From Pectinophora gossypiella (taxonomy: Eukaryota; Arthropoda; Insecta; Lepidoptera; Gelechiidae): a stretch of 64,000 bases of DNA. The notes below the pieces were generated by a model. It saw only the letters and a list, made by a program, of their open reading frames with translations, did not search any database and was not told the DNA's origin. Below are positions 1 through 10,673 of this stretch, in pieces. A program made the position numbers and the translations under genes. Where the stretch lies: the NCBI RefSeq assembly GCF_024362695.1, contig NC_065422.1:13019534-13083533 (forward strand). Reading direction: 5' to 3'. Every line of letters begins with the position of its first letter. Within the stretch, counting starts at the first letter, position 1.

Positions 1-780
1 ATGATCTTCACTGAACATATTGCACGTGTATGCACATGTTTATAGACTTACGGACTTAGAGACTGACGGAACTTTTTAATAGTAGATTTGTACTAATGAC
101 GGACTTTCCAGGCAATGTTCTCCAAAAATAATATAGAGCTTGATTAACCACCAAAAAGTCCAATCAGTTTCTTGCAAAGTAATAAATTAACTTTAAGTTT
201 ACACAAGATAAAGTACGGTTATAAATTAAAAATCACCTACTTCAAGTCGTTCAGAAAAATTGTTAATATCATTTCTCATAAGCAGTATGTTTGCTAAGGA
301 ATGTTAATAAGGTACATTTGTTTTTTAACAAAATGCATTGAATAAAGAACTTTACAAATCAATCAATCTATAAATTAACTGGTTGTACTTAAGACCTCCT
401 GGTTACATGTCGTTTCTGTAATAGACCAAAAACATCTACACAAATTTTATAATTATGATAACTAATGGTTCACAATTTCACCACTGTTTAAATATAATTC
501 GCTGGGCTCAGTGACTGTACTTTTGCTCTTTGATTGTACATTTGAGTGGTATGAATTCCTGAATTCATCTCAGCCGTTGTATTAAAACGTCCGTTGTACT
601 CGAGACAAGGTGAACGGTTGACCGGGCGACTTCTGAGAAGCAATTACTTAATTATAATTAACCGTACAATTAACACATCGGAATTAAGATTTGCCTGTAG
701 AAAAATATGGAGGAAACACAGAATTTACGCGAGTTTATTAAAGTTCATTGCGACAATTTCATCATATACTTAAAACTACT
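1..780. other. No recognisable feature
   Basis: AT-rich, unique-looking sequence. I see no exon, RNA gene or known repeat. Confidence 0.4.
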
Positions 781-784
781 ATAC

Positions 785-1235
785 ACAGAGTGTTAGAGAG
801 ATCGTAACGAAAACTTTGAGGGATGATTCAGACCACTATTCTTAATAGAAAATAATTTAAAAAAACACAATAAAAAATCTTGAATTTTCCGACTGAGAAT
901 TCCACTTGATATTAACTCAGAATCATGGTCTGAATCATCCCCCTCAGTATTCGTTACGATATCACTATCAACCATAGGTACTTGTATGGCTACCAGTACG
1001 TACTTGTACGGCGTGTAAGTGACATCGTAACGAATATTGAAAGGGATGATTCACTCATTATTCTGATTTAATATCCAGTAGAATTTACCATCTCAATAGT
1101 ATAGAATTAAAAAAGAATGAAAAATCCGAAGTAAAAAAACATGAATTTTGCGATGGAAAATTTCACTTGATATCAACTCAGAATCATGGTCTGAATCATC
1201 CCCCTCAGTATTCGTTACGGTGTCACTTACACTCT
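785..1235. repeat. Two adjacent inverted-repeat MITEs of one family
   Basis: Each unit opens with a GTGTTAG/TGACATCGTAACGAA-like end and closes with its reverse complement, around a shared inner motif with AATCATGGTCTGAATCATCC. Units at about 785-1012 and 1012-1235 lie head to tail. The same family recurs at 14932-15020 and 21540-21875. Confidence 0.55.
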
Positions 1236-1247
1236 GTAACTACACAC

Positions 1248-1385
1248 ACATAGTATCACGCCTGTATCCCCGAAGGGGTAGGCAGAGGTATGTAATGCAT
1301 ACACCCACTCCTCGCCAGCTACGTTTAAATCCCATGTAACAGGGGGCGAGCCTATAGTCATTATCCTATGCCATTAAAAATGTTA
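1248..1385 (-). repeat. Interspersed repeat K (SINE-like)
   Basis: Carries the shared block with CCCCTTCGGGGATACAGGCG (reverse complement) and the CTCCTCGCCAGCTA block also seen at 8060, 34365, 45110 and 58720. Function unknown. Confidence 0.5.
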
Positions 1386-1904
1386 AATACAGATGGTTTC
1401 CGCCTTCTCAAGGCCAGGTATCGTGGGGTGCCTTCTCGGTGGTCAGCAATAGCAGAGGCTTGCTAGATATCCTTAGGGAATAGGCTGGCTGGAGTGATAC
1501 AGCCGTTTCATGTATCACGCGAAATAGGCGCTCAGACTGGTGTCAGTTTGGCGAGAGAATGTTATGTGCAAAAATGTATAATTTATGGTTCAAATAAATT
1601 AAAAAAAGACGTTGAGTTGCGGAAAACAGACCGCTAATACTAATAAGTATCAACCCAGTAGGTTAGAAACCTCATAGCGATTTCTAATTCAATATGACAC
1701 TGTGTTATTATATTAAATACTTCTAGTCAAATAGACACTGGTATTCCCCTATTGCATAATAAATAAATAAATAAATTGCAATATGCCTAGCAATTAACAT
1801 AAGTTCCTATTTAACAAAAATTCTAGATTATGTGTATTGTATTTTATGTGTTCTCGCAAATACATTGATTTGATTTGATTTTGATTTGATTTTATACAAA
1901 AGTT
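1386..1904. other. No recognisable feature
   Basis: Mostly AT-rich, with a more GC-balanced part at about 1395-1560 that has no coding signal I can recognise. A TGATTTGATTTT run lies near 1868-1893. Confidence 0.3.
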
Positions 1905-2210
1905 CCTTCGGCCAAGCAGTCATGCCATTGGTCACATAATACAATATGTTTCAAACAGAAAAACAGACGACGGAAGACAGTTCTATTCTTTTGCTGTTCG
2001 TATCAAAAAGGAAGAGGCAAAACGTTTAGTGCGGATTGGTGGTATATCCACAACATAAGGATGAAATGCCTGCCGACGTCTGGTTGGTCGTATAAAGCGG
2101 TTGATGAATGTGGAGGAAGCAAGAGAAGTGTGTCAGGATCGAAGCAAATGGAATTCTATAGTCTCTGCTTACTCGTGGAAAATACGCGTGAGTTTATGTA
2201 TGTATGTAAG
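1905..2210 (+). mobile_element. LINE remnants, including a reverse-transcriptase C-terminal scrap
   Basis: About 1905-2065 resembles an abundant moth repeat with GAGGCGAAACG...GTGCGGATTGGTGG. From 2101 the + strand reads LMNVEEAREVCQDRSKWNSI, the C-terminus of an RTE-like reverse transcriptase also seen at 9623, 46250 and, inverted, 31640 and 32400. Nothing of the catalytic domain remains. Confidence 0.6.
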
Positions 2211-2621
2211 TATGTAAAATACAAATTTCTATTCAATACCAACTGATATTCACAATAAGTATAGTGTAAAACCAATATTAAAGTTTCACTTAACAGCGAC
2301 GCGCGAGCGAGTGCGTAACACGTTTTTCCCGAAATCGAATTTAATAGTATACATTAATAATAAGGATAAATAAAGCGATTAAAAGGAAGTATACTTACGT
2401 AGATTTGTTTTTGTAAATCGACATTTACGACACTGGAAGAATACACCAATTGCATCAAAATACAGTAACCTGACGCATAGTATGACCAATAGACATTTTA
2501 ACGAACAAAATAAATCAACTATCGCATGTGCAGAATAACAATAAGGGATGACTTGACGATATGACCACAAAAGTCAGGAAAACCAGACTTTAAAATTGAC
2601 CTAAAAGGCCGTCGTGTATAT

Positions 2622-2905
2622 TTTTTTTTGACGTGACTTATTGTAAGATTTGCCGCAGATGGCATTAACTACTTGGCCAGACAAATGGGAAGCGCTGAAG
2701 GCTCTCACCCGGTACAACGTTTAAGACAACAGGCCTGCGGGTGCCCAGTTGGGCGCGAACCTCGGCTCAGGCGTCGTCTGAGAGGAAAAATCTTTGAAAG
2801 AATTAATCAACCCTAGTGGGTCGATAGCGATAAGCGCTGATTGAGGGAAATCGTCCACCACGCCAACGGGGTTGGTATCGGGGTCCTGAAGTGTTTAGGC
2901 TACAC
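2622..2905 (-). mobile_element. LINE family D 3' end, 5'-truncated
   Basis: On the - strand this ends in a poly(A) tail (T run on + at 2622-2630) preceded by GGCAAATCTTACAATAAGTCACGTC. Family D recurs about 14 times in the window, always truncated at a variable point away from the poly(A) end, as target-primed retrotransposition predicts. No ORF remains. Confidence 0.6.
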
Positions 2906-3015
2906 ACGTTACGTACTTATCGTAAATATTCAGATTATATATCGTTCGAAGAATTAACAGGTTTTTTACCCGTTTCTTCTAGTTAGGAAACATACATAAA
3001 ATGATGTTCTATTTC

Positions 3016-3180
3016 AGGACACAGACTTATGTCATATCAGTTACTTTTTACTAAACGTCAAAACACGATATTAATATGGAATTTGTATGAAAAAGCACAC
3101 TGTGACGTCATTACAAACGTGACCAAATGTCGCACTCATTATTACATTTGTCTTTATTAAAATTCATAAATAAGTTAAAT
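3016..3180 (-). repeat. MITE family E, partial
   Basis: Contains TTTACTAAACGTCAAAACACG-like and TGACGTCA blocks. Family E copies (about 260 bp) begin near GGGTAGTTTCCTAGG and end near GGAAACTAGCC, short imperfect terminal inverted repeats. Others lie at 4560, 13540, 29452, 38295, 40940 and 60075. Confidence 0.5.
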
Positions 3181-3446
3181 ATCCGGTTTTTAACAGAAGA
3201 GACTGCCTGAAGTACAAAACATAAGCTCACGATTACATTTAAGTCATAATAATACAGAAAAAGAAGTTATTAGAAAGTAATTTCTAAAAGATGATTACGA
3301 TAAAGGAATTTATTGTTATTGATAGTCTAGTCATAATAATTATTCATAGGGATATTTTGAGGTTACAAGTGAAAACAATAGGAAAAAGGTTGCGTTTGCG
3401 CAGGACAAAGGACAAACTTACGATGACTCAGTTACTTAGTTAATTC

Positions 3447-3600
3447 ATGATGACACTAAACCACCGTCACACCCCGGACACTTCATACAAACAACCTCGT
3501 TGTACACAGACACTACACATTGACATTATCGTACACACAAATATGTGTGTGACGTCTGACGCCATACGATTCAAGTCTAAACTATGTTCAAGGGGTTTGA
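3447..3600. repeat. Interspersed repeat fragment (family O)
   Basis: The block from the ACCCCGGACACTTCATACAA area to CGATTCAAGTCTAAACTATG recurs inverted at 33400-33475. Class unknown. Confidence 0.4.
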
Positions 3601-3689
3601 GGTATTTTATACTGACATTTACGTCTTCGACTGCACAGACCTACCACACGCACACCACCAACCACACACCACCACCAACCCACCACCAG

Positions 3690-3975
3690 CACAGGCCTAA
3701 ACCAATGATTGTCGAATTTGTTTTCGAATTCAAGTTTGGATCTTAAATGATTATCGAGTGCTTAGCGTTGAAGGAAAACATCGTGAGGAAATCCACTTTC
3801 CCGAGAAAGGCATTTTCGGAGGTATGTGACCTAACCTGTATTGGGCTGGTTTTCCCTTCACGGGTTGGAAGGTCAGACAGGCAGTCGCTTTTGTAAAAAA
3901 CCGGACCTGTCAAATATATAGGTTAGGTAAGCGGACCTTGTGGAAAAAACGGGATAATGCTAGGGGGATGATTTA
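3690..3975 (+). mobile_element. SINE family C, 5'-truncated
   Basis: Shares the body GAAGGAAAACATCGTGAGGA...GTCAGACAGGCAGTCGC...GGTTAGGTAAGCGGACC with copies at 7740, 20428, 24925, 28480, 41785, 45335 and 55010. The full head at 20428 is tRNA-like. Confidence 0.6.
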
Positions 3976-4199
3976 CGTCTTCGACTTGAGGACTTTATTG
4001 ACTCGAGTCGAGTCATACTGCCAACATAATAATACGTAAATAATGACGTCATGCTATATTGGAGTAACATTGAGTTAAGGTTGAGGCGCCATCTAAGAAT
4101 ACCGATTTTGAGCTAGGTTCGAGGAAGACCTTGAAGTCGGCTCACCTAAGGACGAAGTCGAGGAAGCTTGGAGTTAATATCTTAGAATACGGGTATAAA

Positions 4200-4561
4200 A
4201 CCCAGAGGAGGTGAGGTAAATCTACCTCGGCGTCCGGCACGAATTGGTGCTGGGCGGAGAGTTACTGTTCTATACCGGATGGGTTTGCCGCCGTCATGCG
4301 TAAGCGCTGCGCCTCCATGTTGCGCCGCACGCGCGACAGCCCCAACACCATCCTGCGCGCGCTGGCGGACCGGTGGGACTCACGGTTGCTGGCCCGATGG
4401 ATACGACTGCACGCAGTCAAATAAATATAATCTGCCGCCATCGGGAGTCCAACCGGCCCCGATTACTTCTTTGTTACTAATACTAGATTTAAGTTTGTAA
4501 TGTTACTAACAAATATGGATGTTTTTATAAGTCCGAAATAAACTTTTTATTATTATTATTA
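4200..4561 (+). mobile_element. LINE 3' end with reverse-transcriptase C-terminus and (TTA)n tail
   Basis: 4296-4424 reads MRKRCASMLRRTRDSPNT...RWIRLHAVK then stop. It is followed by an A/T-rich 3' UTR and a TTATTATTATTATTA tail at 4546-4561. A related copy on the opposite strand lies at 53272-53588. The rest of the element is absent; the strong CpG content is typical of these LINE C-termini. Confidence 0.65.
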
Positions 4562-4745
4562 TACGTAGTATTATTCTTTATGAATTTTAATAAAGAAAAA
4601 TGTAATAATAAGTGCGACATTTTGTCACGTCGTTTTTCTATGACGTCACAGCTTGCTTTTTCACACAAATTGCATAGTAATTTCGCGTTTTGACGTTAAG
4701 TAAAAAGTAACTGATTTGACTAGTTGGAAACTAGCCTAATATTGT
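4562..4745 (+). repeat. MITE family E, 5' part missing
   Basis: Begins at TTTATGAATTTTAATAAAG and runs to GGAAACTAGCCTAATATTGT. It abuts the LINE tail directly before it, so one may have inserted into the other. Confidence 0.55.
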
Positions 4746-4929
4746 CATAAGTATATTGATGTAACCTAAAAACCCGCTCTATTAATCCAATTTCAATATT
4801 TATAACTAATATCCGGCATAGAGGTTAGATATAATCATAAATAAACAAAAGTGTAATTTTACACTGAAAATCTGAGATACTACTTATTTGTGCAACTAAT
4901 TTGAACATTATGTATAAAAAGTTTGCTGA

Positions 4930-5103
4930 AAATGGCGTCACATCGTAATTAAATATAACTGGATATATCCAGTTATAGGTAAGCAGTCTAAAAACCCATT
5001 GTGACTCCAATATATAGACTTGTTTTGCCAGAGGACGTCAAATACAACCACAAATACATAACTAAGTATATTCAGTTTCGCTTACTTGCAATAACAGTTT
5101 TGT
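4930..5103 (-). repeat. Flank shared with the SINE block at 8533-9035
   Basis: On the - strand this unique-looking sequence follows a SINE tail. It includes the palindrome ATAACTGGATATATCCAGTT at 4957. It matches the sequence following the SINE tails at 8533-8705 and 8755-9030. Here the SINE has its own TSD, so this copy may be the source. Confidence 0.6.
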
Positions 5104-5399
5104 CTTCTTCTATCGTGTGGGTTGTGGAGGTGGATCACCAACCCCGTCAACCCTGGTGTCAGAGTTACTATTGAGCCGCCAAAGGCCCCTGACATGGCTC
5201 ATATAACGACTACTTACTTACATCAGTAAGTACTGTGCCTTCCGAAACAGATGATCTTACTTTCGGACAATCAGGTGATCAGACTGTAACGTTCTAACCA
5301 AACTAGGGATCATAAAGTGATGTGTCCCCGCCGGGATTTGAACCTGTGACCTCCAGATCGTGAGCTCAACGCTCAAACCTCTGGACCACGGACGCCGTT
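5104..5399 (-). mobile_element. tRNA-headed SINE (family B), full length
   Basis: Flanked by an exact 8-bp duplication AGTTTTGT (5096-5103 and 5400-5407). On the - strand: tRNA-like head with an A-box-like region and B box (GGTTCAAATCC), a middle region (much of the shared SINE core is deleted), and an (AGA)n tail. Confidence 0.75.
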
Positions 5400-5715
5400 A
5401 GTTTTGTAAATAAAATAGATATTTCGGCTGACTTCTGCGGTTTTCAATTTCCATAGAATTAATAAAAACAGAATTATTTGACTTCACATCTATGTGGGGA
5501 AATTCGTCAAAGAGTAAACATCTAATTCTAGTAGCCACTTATAATATCATCTTAAGTAAACTAGTTTTTGTATGATAATTCCCTAAAAAGAACTGTCGGT
5601 GTTAAGATTACATGATTGTTCAAATACTTTTGCAGAGAAAAAAAATTGAAGGTTTTCCTCTTTTGAATTACCATACACGTGTAGCTGTGGTAGGTGAGGT
5701 AGAGTTACAGTCCTG

Positions 5716-5846
5716 GCATTCATCTAAAACAACAACATTGCAATTTGATATTTGCGCATATAAAAGTAAGTGCGCAATGCACGAAAATGTCAAATAGTAA
5801 TAATGTTTTTTTTTTAGAGGAATTGCTTTCATGTCGCCTTTTTTTA
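5716..5846. repeat. Palindromic MITE family FB1, degenerate
   Basis: Keeps the TTCATCTAA...GCAATTTGATATTTGCGCAT centre and an opposing arm ending GAATTGCTTTCATGTCGCC. Terminal bases are lost. Confidence 0.5.
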
Positions 5847-5849
5847 AGA

Positions 5850-6340
5850 AAGAACAACTTGTCTGGACAAAACGGAAGCGCTGAGGGCTCTCACTAGGTA
5901 CAAAATTTAAGACAACAGGCCTGAGGGTGCCCAGTTGGGCGCGAACCTCGGCTCAGGGCTTCGTCAGAGATGCACGGAAGAGTGTGCCAACGTCCCCGGA
6001 CACCCGCCAATTGGCGAACGGAGTGGAACACCGAGGAGTTTTAGTGAGTAGGAGTCTCACATAACCCAGTCGCTTTCCCCGGGCGGCTGGGTATCCATGA
6101 TGGATTTCTCCTCGTAAAACAAAAAAAAAAAGGGCTTCGTCAGAGAGGAAGAATATTTGAAAGAATAACGATAGGGATAAGCGCTGAATGAGGGAAATCG
6201 TCGACTAATCCGGCGGGGTCGGTATCGGGGTTCTGAAGTTTGGTGTCGCGAGCTAATTGGCCGCCTTTATGGCTAGAGTAATCGGGTCGTTAGGATCGTA
6301 TATTACGTCCTTCGGGCTGACTGTGACAGGTCACTTTACC
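5850..6340 (-). mobile_element. LINE family D, interrupted by a second retroinsertion
   Basis: Family D body on the - strand, split at 5970/6132 by a 161-bp insertion. It extends to the block with GATCGTATATTACGTCCTTC, the longest 5' extent of family D in the window. Confidence 0.65.
5971..6131 (+). mobile_element. Short LINE 3' end with poly(A), nested
   Basis: A 15-bp exact duplication GGGCTTCGTCAGAGA (5956-5970 and 6132-6146) flanks it, and it ends in about 12 A. The body contains CCCGGGCGGCTGGGTATCC. A clean, relatively recent target-primed insertion. Confidence 0.8.
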
Positions 6341-6714
6341 AGTCTATAAAATATGGCAACAATTGTAAATCCATAACTAATGGTACAATTACGGTAGATA
6401 ATGGAATTTACACTCGCAAATCCGCATACAGTTATAAATAACTCAACAACTAACTACTTCCGATTTCCGGAAGTGAATAACGATCGAGTTGACATAACAC
6501 TTTGTGCAGGTGTTGTGCCGTATGCTGTCTAGTGAAATCCCGTGGCTTTGTTCGCGTTTGAAGCTAATTTGAGATTAGGCTGTTCGTTCAGAACAATAAC
6601 AAGAGAGCACGCAGCCACCAGCTATTGGCTGTCTCACGCCTTATGCGTAATTTGCGTCTCCCCACTGCGAAATTGGTATAACACCACGTGTGATAATTTG
6701 TTTACCTTTTAATT
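6341..6714. other. No recognisable feature
   Basis: Unique-looking sequence with moderate GC. No coding or repeat signal seen. Confidence 0.3.
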
Positions 6715-6895
6715 TTATAATTGTAATTTTACTGTTTTTCATGTTATTTATAGTCTTATTTTTCTTTTTATTTCTTTTTTCATACATATTTTATTTTGTA
6801 TATTAGTTTTTATATTGTTTTCTCGTCATACAACGCATTAGGTTACACTGTAATGTTGTGTGCACCATTATAAATAAATAAAAAAGTAATATTAA
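6715..6895 (+). mobile_element. LINE family W 3' end
   Basis: T-rich 3' UTR with CTCGTCATACAACGCATTAG and an (ATAAA)n end. The same 3' end occurs at 58336-58605, and around an insertion at 10017-10418. Confidence 0.55.
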
Positions 6896-6954
6896 TTATG
6901 TTAACTCTCGGTACTACTATAAACTAGCTATTGATCTAGTTTCGTGCTTTACGC

Positions 6955-7100
6955 CCGGAACTGGCTGCTACTAGCGGAAACATCTCCACCAACCCGCAGT
7001 GGAGCAGCGTGATGGCGTATGCTCCATACCCCCTCCGGTTGATTGAGGGAACGCCTATACCCAGCAGAGGGACGTATATAGGCTGTTTATGTTATGTTAA
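6955..7100 (+). mobile_element. SINE tail type H fragment
   Basis: Contains CCCGCAGTGGAGCAGCGTG...GACGTATATAGGCTGTTTAT. The complete unit with this tail is at 47204-47541. Confidence 0.6.
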
Positions 7101-7734
7101 CTCGGGATACTAGGTCACATTATTTAGAGTTTATTGTTATTAGTAACTAATAGAACCGGTTTTATACATTGATTATAGCTATTTATTGGTTACTGGTATT
7201 TATCGCATTATAATGAATGTAAACCTACGAAACCAACGGGCTAAACGTGCAACAGGCTGTGAAAAAAATATATTTTTCCCATTTTTTTTTGCCCCAGATA
7301 TACTTACTTGTATAAAACACACATACTTACTGTTTGATTTTTTATAATATACTTTTATACTGATAATTATCTTAATAATATTTATACAAGCAGATATTTT
7401 GGCGATGAAAATTGTGATAACAATTTACAGATTTTATTGTGCTTTTCCGGGAAATTTACATTTGTATTTTCTAAATTATGTTTAACACGAGGAACATAAT
7501 TTTAAAGAGTTATTTGTTACGATAAATTCTGTGTTAAAAGTACCATTTGCACTGTCAATTTATGCTTTATAAATCATTCTGAATACTTCGATATAATTAT
7601 GTTATAAGTATACGAGTACAGTGTTATTGCAAATATACCTTTTAATTTTCTCATGAATTCTCATAATACAGAGATGTCTTAGAAGTCAACTAATTCCGAC
7701 GACTGAATTCGCCTTTGCGAGTTAATTCATGTCT
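7101..7734. other. No recognisable feature
   Basis: Very AT-rich sequence without recognised genes or repeats. Confidence 0.3.
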
Positions 7735-8045
7735 CGTATGGATGTGTACGCTTGCCTCTCACTTTGAGGTCGCAAGTTCGAATCCAGCACAGGCCTAAAC
7801 CAATGATTGGCCATTTTTTTTTCGAAGTTATGTTTGGATTATATTTTATTATTACGTGCTCAGCGTGAAACCCACATTCCCGTGAAATGCATTTTCGGAG
7901 GTAAGTATGTGATCTAACCTGTATGTATTGGGTTGGTGTTCACTTCGCGGGTTGAAAGGTCAGAGAGGCAGTCGCTTCTGTAAAAAATCGGACCTGTCCA
8001 ATATACAGGTTAGGTAAGCGAACCCTGTGAAAAACGGGGGATGAT
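7735..8045 (+). mobile_element. SINE family C, near full length
   Basis: tRNA-like head with a B box (AGTTCGAATCC at about 7774-7784) followed by the family C body; a short gap in the middle. Confidence 0.65.
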
Positions 8046-8176
8046 AATAGATATGTAGATTATGATATCATGTGGTTTGTGCCCGGTTAATGGTAATAAG
8101 CTCGCTCCCTATTGCATGGGACTTAAACATAGCTAGCGAGGAGAGGGTGTTATACTATACACATATACCTACGCCT

Positions 8177-9035
8177 CCCCACCGCGACGGCCTCCGTGGT
8201 ACAGTGGTTGAGCGTTGGGCTCACGATCCGGAGGCTCCAGATTCGAATCCCGGTGGGAACATGTCGCAAAAATCACTTCGTGATCCCTAGTTTGGTTAGG
8301 ACGTTACAGCCTGATCACCTGATTAATATGATCAGGTGATATATGATGATAAGTAATATGATCCGTGCTTCGTAAGACAGGTTAAGCCGTTGGTCATGGT
8401 TACTACTTACTGATAGTATGTAGTCGTTACATGAGTCATGTCAGGGGCATTTGGGGGCTCAATAATAACCCTGACGCCAGGGTTGATGAGGTCGGTATTC
8501 CACCTCACAACCCACACGATAGAAGAAGACAAAACTCTTATTGCAAGTAGGCGAAACTGAATATACTTAGTTATGTAATTGTGGTTGTATTTAACGCCCT
8601 CTGTCAAAACAAGTATAAATGTTGGAATCAGAACGGGTTTTTAGACTGTTTACCTATAACTGGATATATCCAGTTATATTTAATTGCGAGATGACGCCAT
8701 TGTGACCCTGGGGTTGATGGGGTTGGTAATCCACCTCACAACCCACACGATAGAAGAAGACAAAACTCTTATTGCAAGTACTTACTGAATATACTTACTT
8801 ATACATTGTTTTAAGTTTACGCGGTTATTATCATAATTAAAGCACACAATAACGGGTTCTTACCGCGTTTAAATAGGGATATGAGACTCCCTATGAGACG
8901 CCCATTTAAACACGGTAAGAACCCGTTATTATGTGCCTTAATTATACTTACTTAGTTATGTATTTGTGGTTGTATTTAACGCCCTCTGTCAAAACAACTT
9001 TAAACATTGAAATCAGATCGGGTTTTTGAAGAAAG
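8177..9035 (+). mobile_element. SINE B with transduced 3' flank, plus a second partial SINE unit
   Basis: Bounded by a 9-10 bp duplication ACCTACGCC(T). In order: a full tRNA-headed SINE (8187-8532), about 170 bp matching the flank of the SINE at 5104-5399, then a 5'-truncated SINE tail (about 8703-8760) followed by the same flank again, itself interrupted at 8802-8942. Confidence 0.65.
8802..8942 (+). mobile_element. Penelope-like short element (family G), nested
   Basis: Strongly palindromic: ACGGGTTCTTACCGCGTTTA and its reverse complement face each other. Flanked by a 9-12 bp duplication containing ACTTACTTA (8793-8801 and 8946-8954). The internal hammerhead-like part seen at 57950 is deleted here. 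Assignment to Penelope-like elements is inferred. Confidence 0.45.
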
Positions 9036-9271
9036 ACCTACGCCTTCGGGGATATAGGCGTGACGCACAGTTATTTCCATCGTAGTGTTCAACTAATTAC
9101 CCAGTGCATCCAAAGGAAATCTAATCAAATATAATAGGCCTTAGAAATGCTATGTCAACGCAGAAGATTGCACTGCAGCTGGCGTGCCGTGCAATTTGTG
9201 AATTGCACTCATTACTGCAGCAGTGGAAAATACCCGAAGCATTGAAGATGGTATTACACTACCCTATAGTT

Positions 9272-9625
9272 TTAAAATAACGTAAGCTCACGACTATATT
9301 CGTAATTGGGTCTTCTTCAATCGTGTGGGTTGTGAGGTGGATTACCAACCTCATCAACCCTGGCGTCAGGGTTACTATTGAGCCGCCAAAGGCCTCTGAC
9401 ATGACACATGTAACGACTACGTACTTATATTAGTAGGTAGTAACCGGTACCAACAGGTTTAACGTGCCTTCCGAAACACGGATCGTCTTACTTTCGAAAC
9501 ATCAGCCTGTAATGTGCTAACCAAACTAGGGATCACAAAGTGTTAATTGGGTTAGTCAGAGGTACATGCATCGCACGTTAAACTTAGTAACTTTGCTTCA
9601 CCAAGGTTTCCGTTAGACCAACGTG
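9272..9625 (-). repeat. Interspersed repeat I, interrupted by a SINE
   Basis: Repeat I (with TGGTCTAAC...CCTCTGACTACCCCAATTGG on the sense strand) is split at TAATTGGGT by the SINE at 9312-9543. Other copies: 22147, 30765, 37800, 46188, 49645, 59948, 61437. Confidence 0.6.
9312..9543 (-). mobile_element. SINE family B, 5'-truncated
   Basis: Exact 9-bp duplication TAATTGGGT at 9303-9311 and 9544-9552. The tail is (AGA)n on the - strand; the tRNA head is missing, as in an incomplete reverse transcript. Confidence 0.75.
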
Positions 9626-9886
9626 ATATGGGGACTGCGGATGAAGGATAATAGGATTACGAAAGCAGTATATAAAGCGAAGGGTGATGGTAGGGCTGGC
9701 GGAAGAAGACATAGAAGGTACATTGACCAAATTGGAGATGTCCTTAGAAAAGGTTCAATAAGATCTACTCTGAAACGGCGTGCGTGTATGCGATTGATGA
9801 ATGTGGAGGAAGTAAGAGAAGTGTGTCAGGATCGAAGCAAATGGAATCCCATAGTCTTTGATTACCCCGGTGGGAAATATGCGTAA
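9623..9886 (+). pseudogene. LINE reverse-transcriptase C-terminal fragment
   Basis: The reading frame resembles the C-terminal tail of an RTE-like reverse transcriptase: GGRRHRRYIDQIGDVLRKGS, then LMNVEEVREVCQDRSKW and a Gly-Gly-Lys end. The catalytic domain and endonuclease are missing. The open frame of 87 codons is a remnant, not a gene. Confidence 0.7.
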
Positions 9887-9927
9887 GTTTATGTATGTAT
9901 TTAGACTATCCTTAAATTGTATGTTGT

Positions 9928-10011
9928 TTTTTTTTTGACGTGACTTATTGTAGATTTGCCGCAGATGGCATTAACTACTTGGCCGGAATGGCATTAACTA
10001 CTTGGCCGGAT
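9928..10011 (-). mobile_element. LINE family D micro-insertion
   Basis: 84 bp: poly(A) on the - strand and only the last 70 bases of the element, with 21 of them duplicated in tandem (GGCATTAACTACTTGGCCGG twice). Exact 11-bp duplication TTGTATGTTGT at 9917-9927 and 10012-10022. Confidence 0.8.
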
Positions 10012-10016
10012 TTGTA

Positions 10017-10418
10017 TGTTGTAATGTTTCGTGATTTGCATGTTATTTATAGTCTTATTTTTGTCATCAGTTTTTTACTTGTATATCACTACATAATATA
10101 TTTTCTGTCCCTATATCCCTATGTACGCTTAAATCTTTCAAACTCCGCAACGGATTTTGATGCGGTTTTTTTAAATAGATAGAGTGATTCAAGAGGAAGG
10201 TTTATATGTATAATAACATCCATTAAATAGTAGAGAAATACTATTATTTTGAGGTTTTTAATGTGATGTCGTTAATAATTTATGTTTTTCGCTCAGCATT
10301 GCACCCGATCGAAGGGGCGGGTCGCTAGTTACTTTATATATTGTTTTCTCGTCATGAAGCGCACCAGGTTGCACTGTGATACTGTATGTACCTTTATGAA
10401 TAAATAAATAATATAAAT
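10017..10418 (+). mobile_element. LINE family W 3' end interrupted by a Helitron-like fragment
   Basis: Family W sequence at 10017-10107 and 10329-10418 flanks about 10108-10328. The latter starts TCCCTATATCCC and ends GGGGCGGGTCGCTAG, a CTRR-type end as in Helitrons. The base before TC is G rather than the expected A, so the call is tentative. Confidence 0.4.
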
Positions 10419-10673
10419 TATAACATATATATCTACAATAGTGGCATCGCAACTGACACACAACAAGGCCCCTTTCTCCGTTTCTGCGTATTTGATTTAG
10501 TCTCGAGATGTATTTGCATACAATGCTTATCAGCCAGACGACATGAGCCCGATCGACATACTTGTACCTAGATACTTTATCAGTGTCCCACTTGAGGAGA
10601 GGAGCCGTTTATTTTTAAATAAAAATACAAAACATAATCTTAGAAAGTTCTCTGTTATCATTTCGTAAATATC
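10419..10673. other. No recognisable feature
   Basis: Short unique stretch between the LINE tail and the foldback element. Confidence 0.3.

Larger units (their letters stand above)
8060..9075 (+). repeat. Interspersed repeat K, split by a large SINE-carrying insertion
   Basis: The left part ends at ACCTACGCC (8167-8175). The right part resumes at the same bases (9036-9044) and continues CTTCGGGGATATAGGCG. The intervening 8177-9035 is the insertion. Confidence 0.65.
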
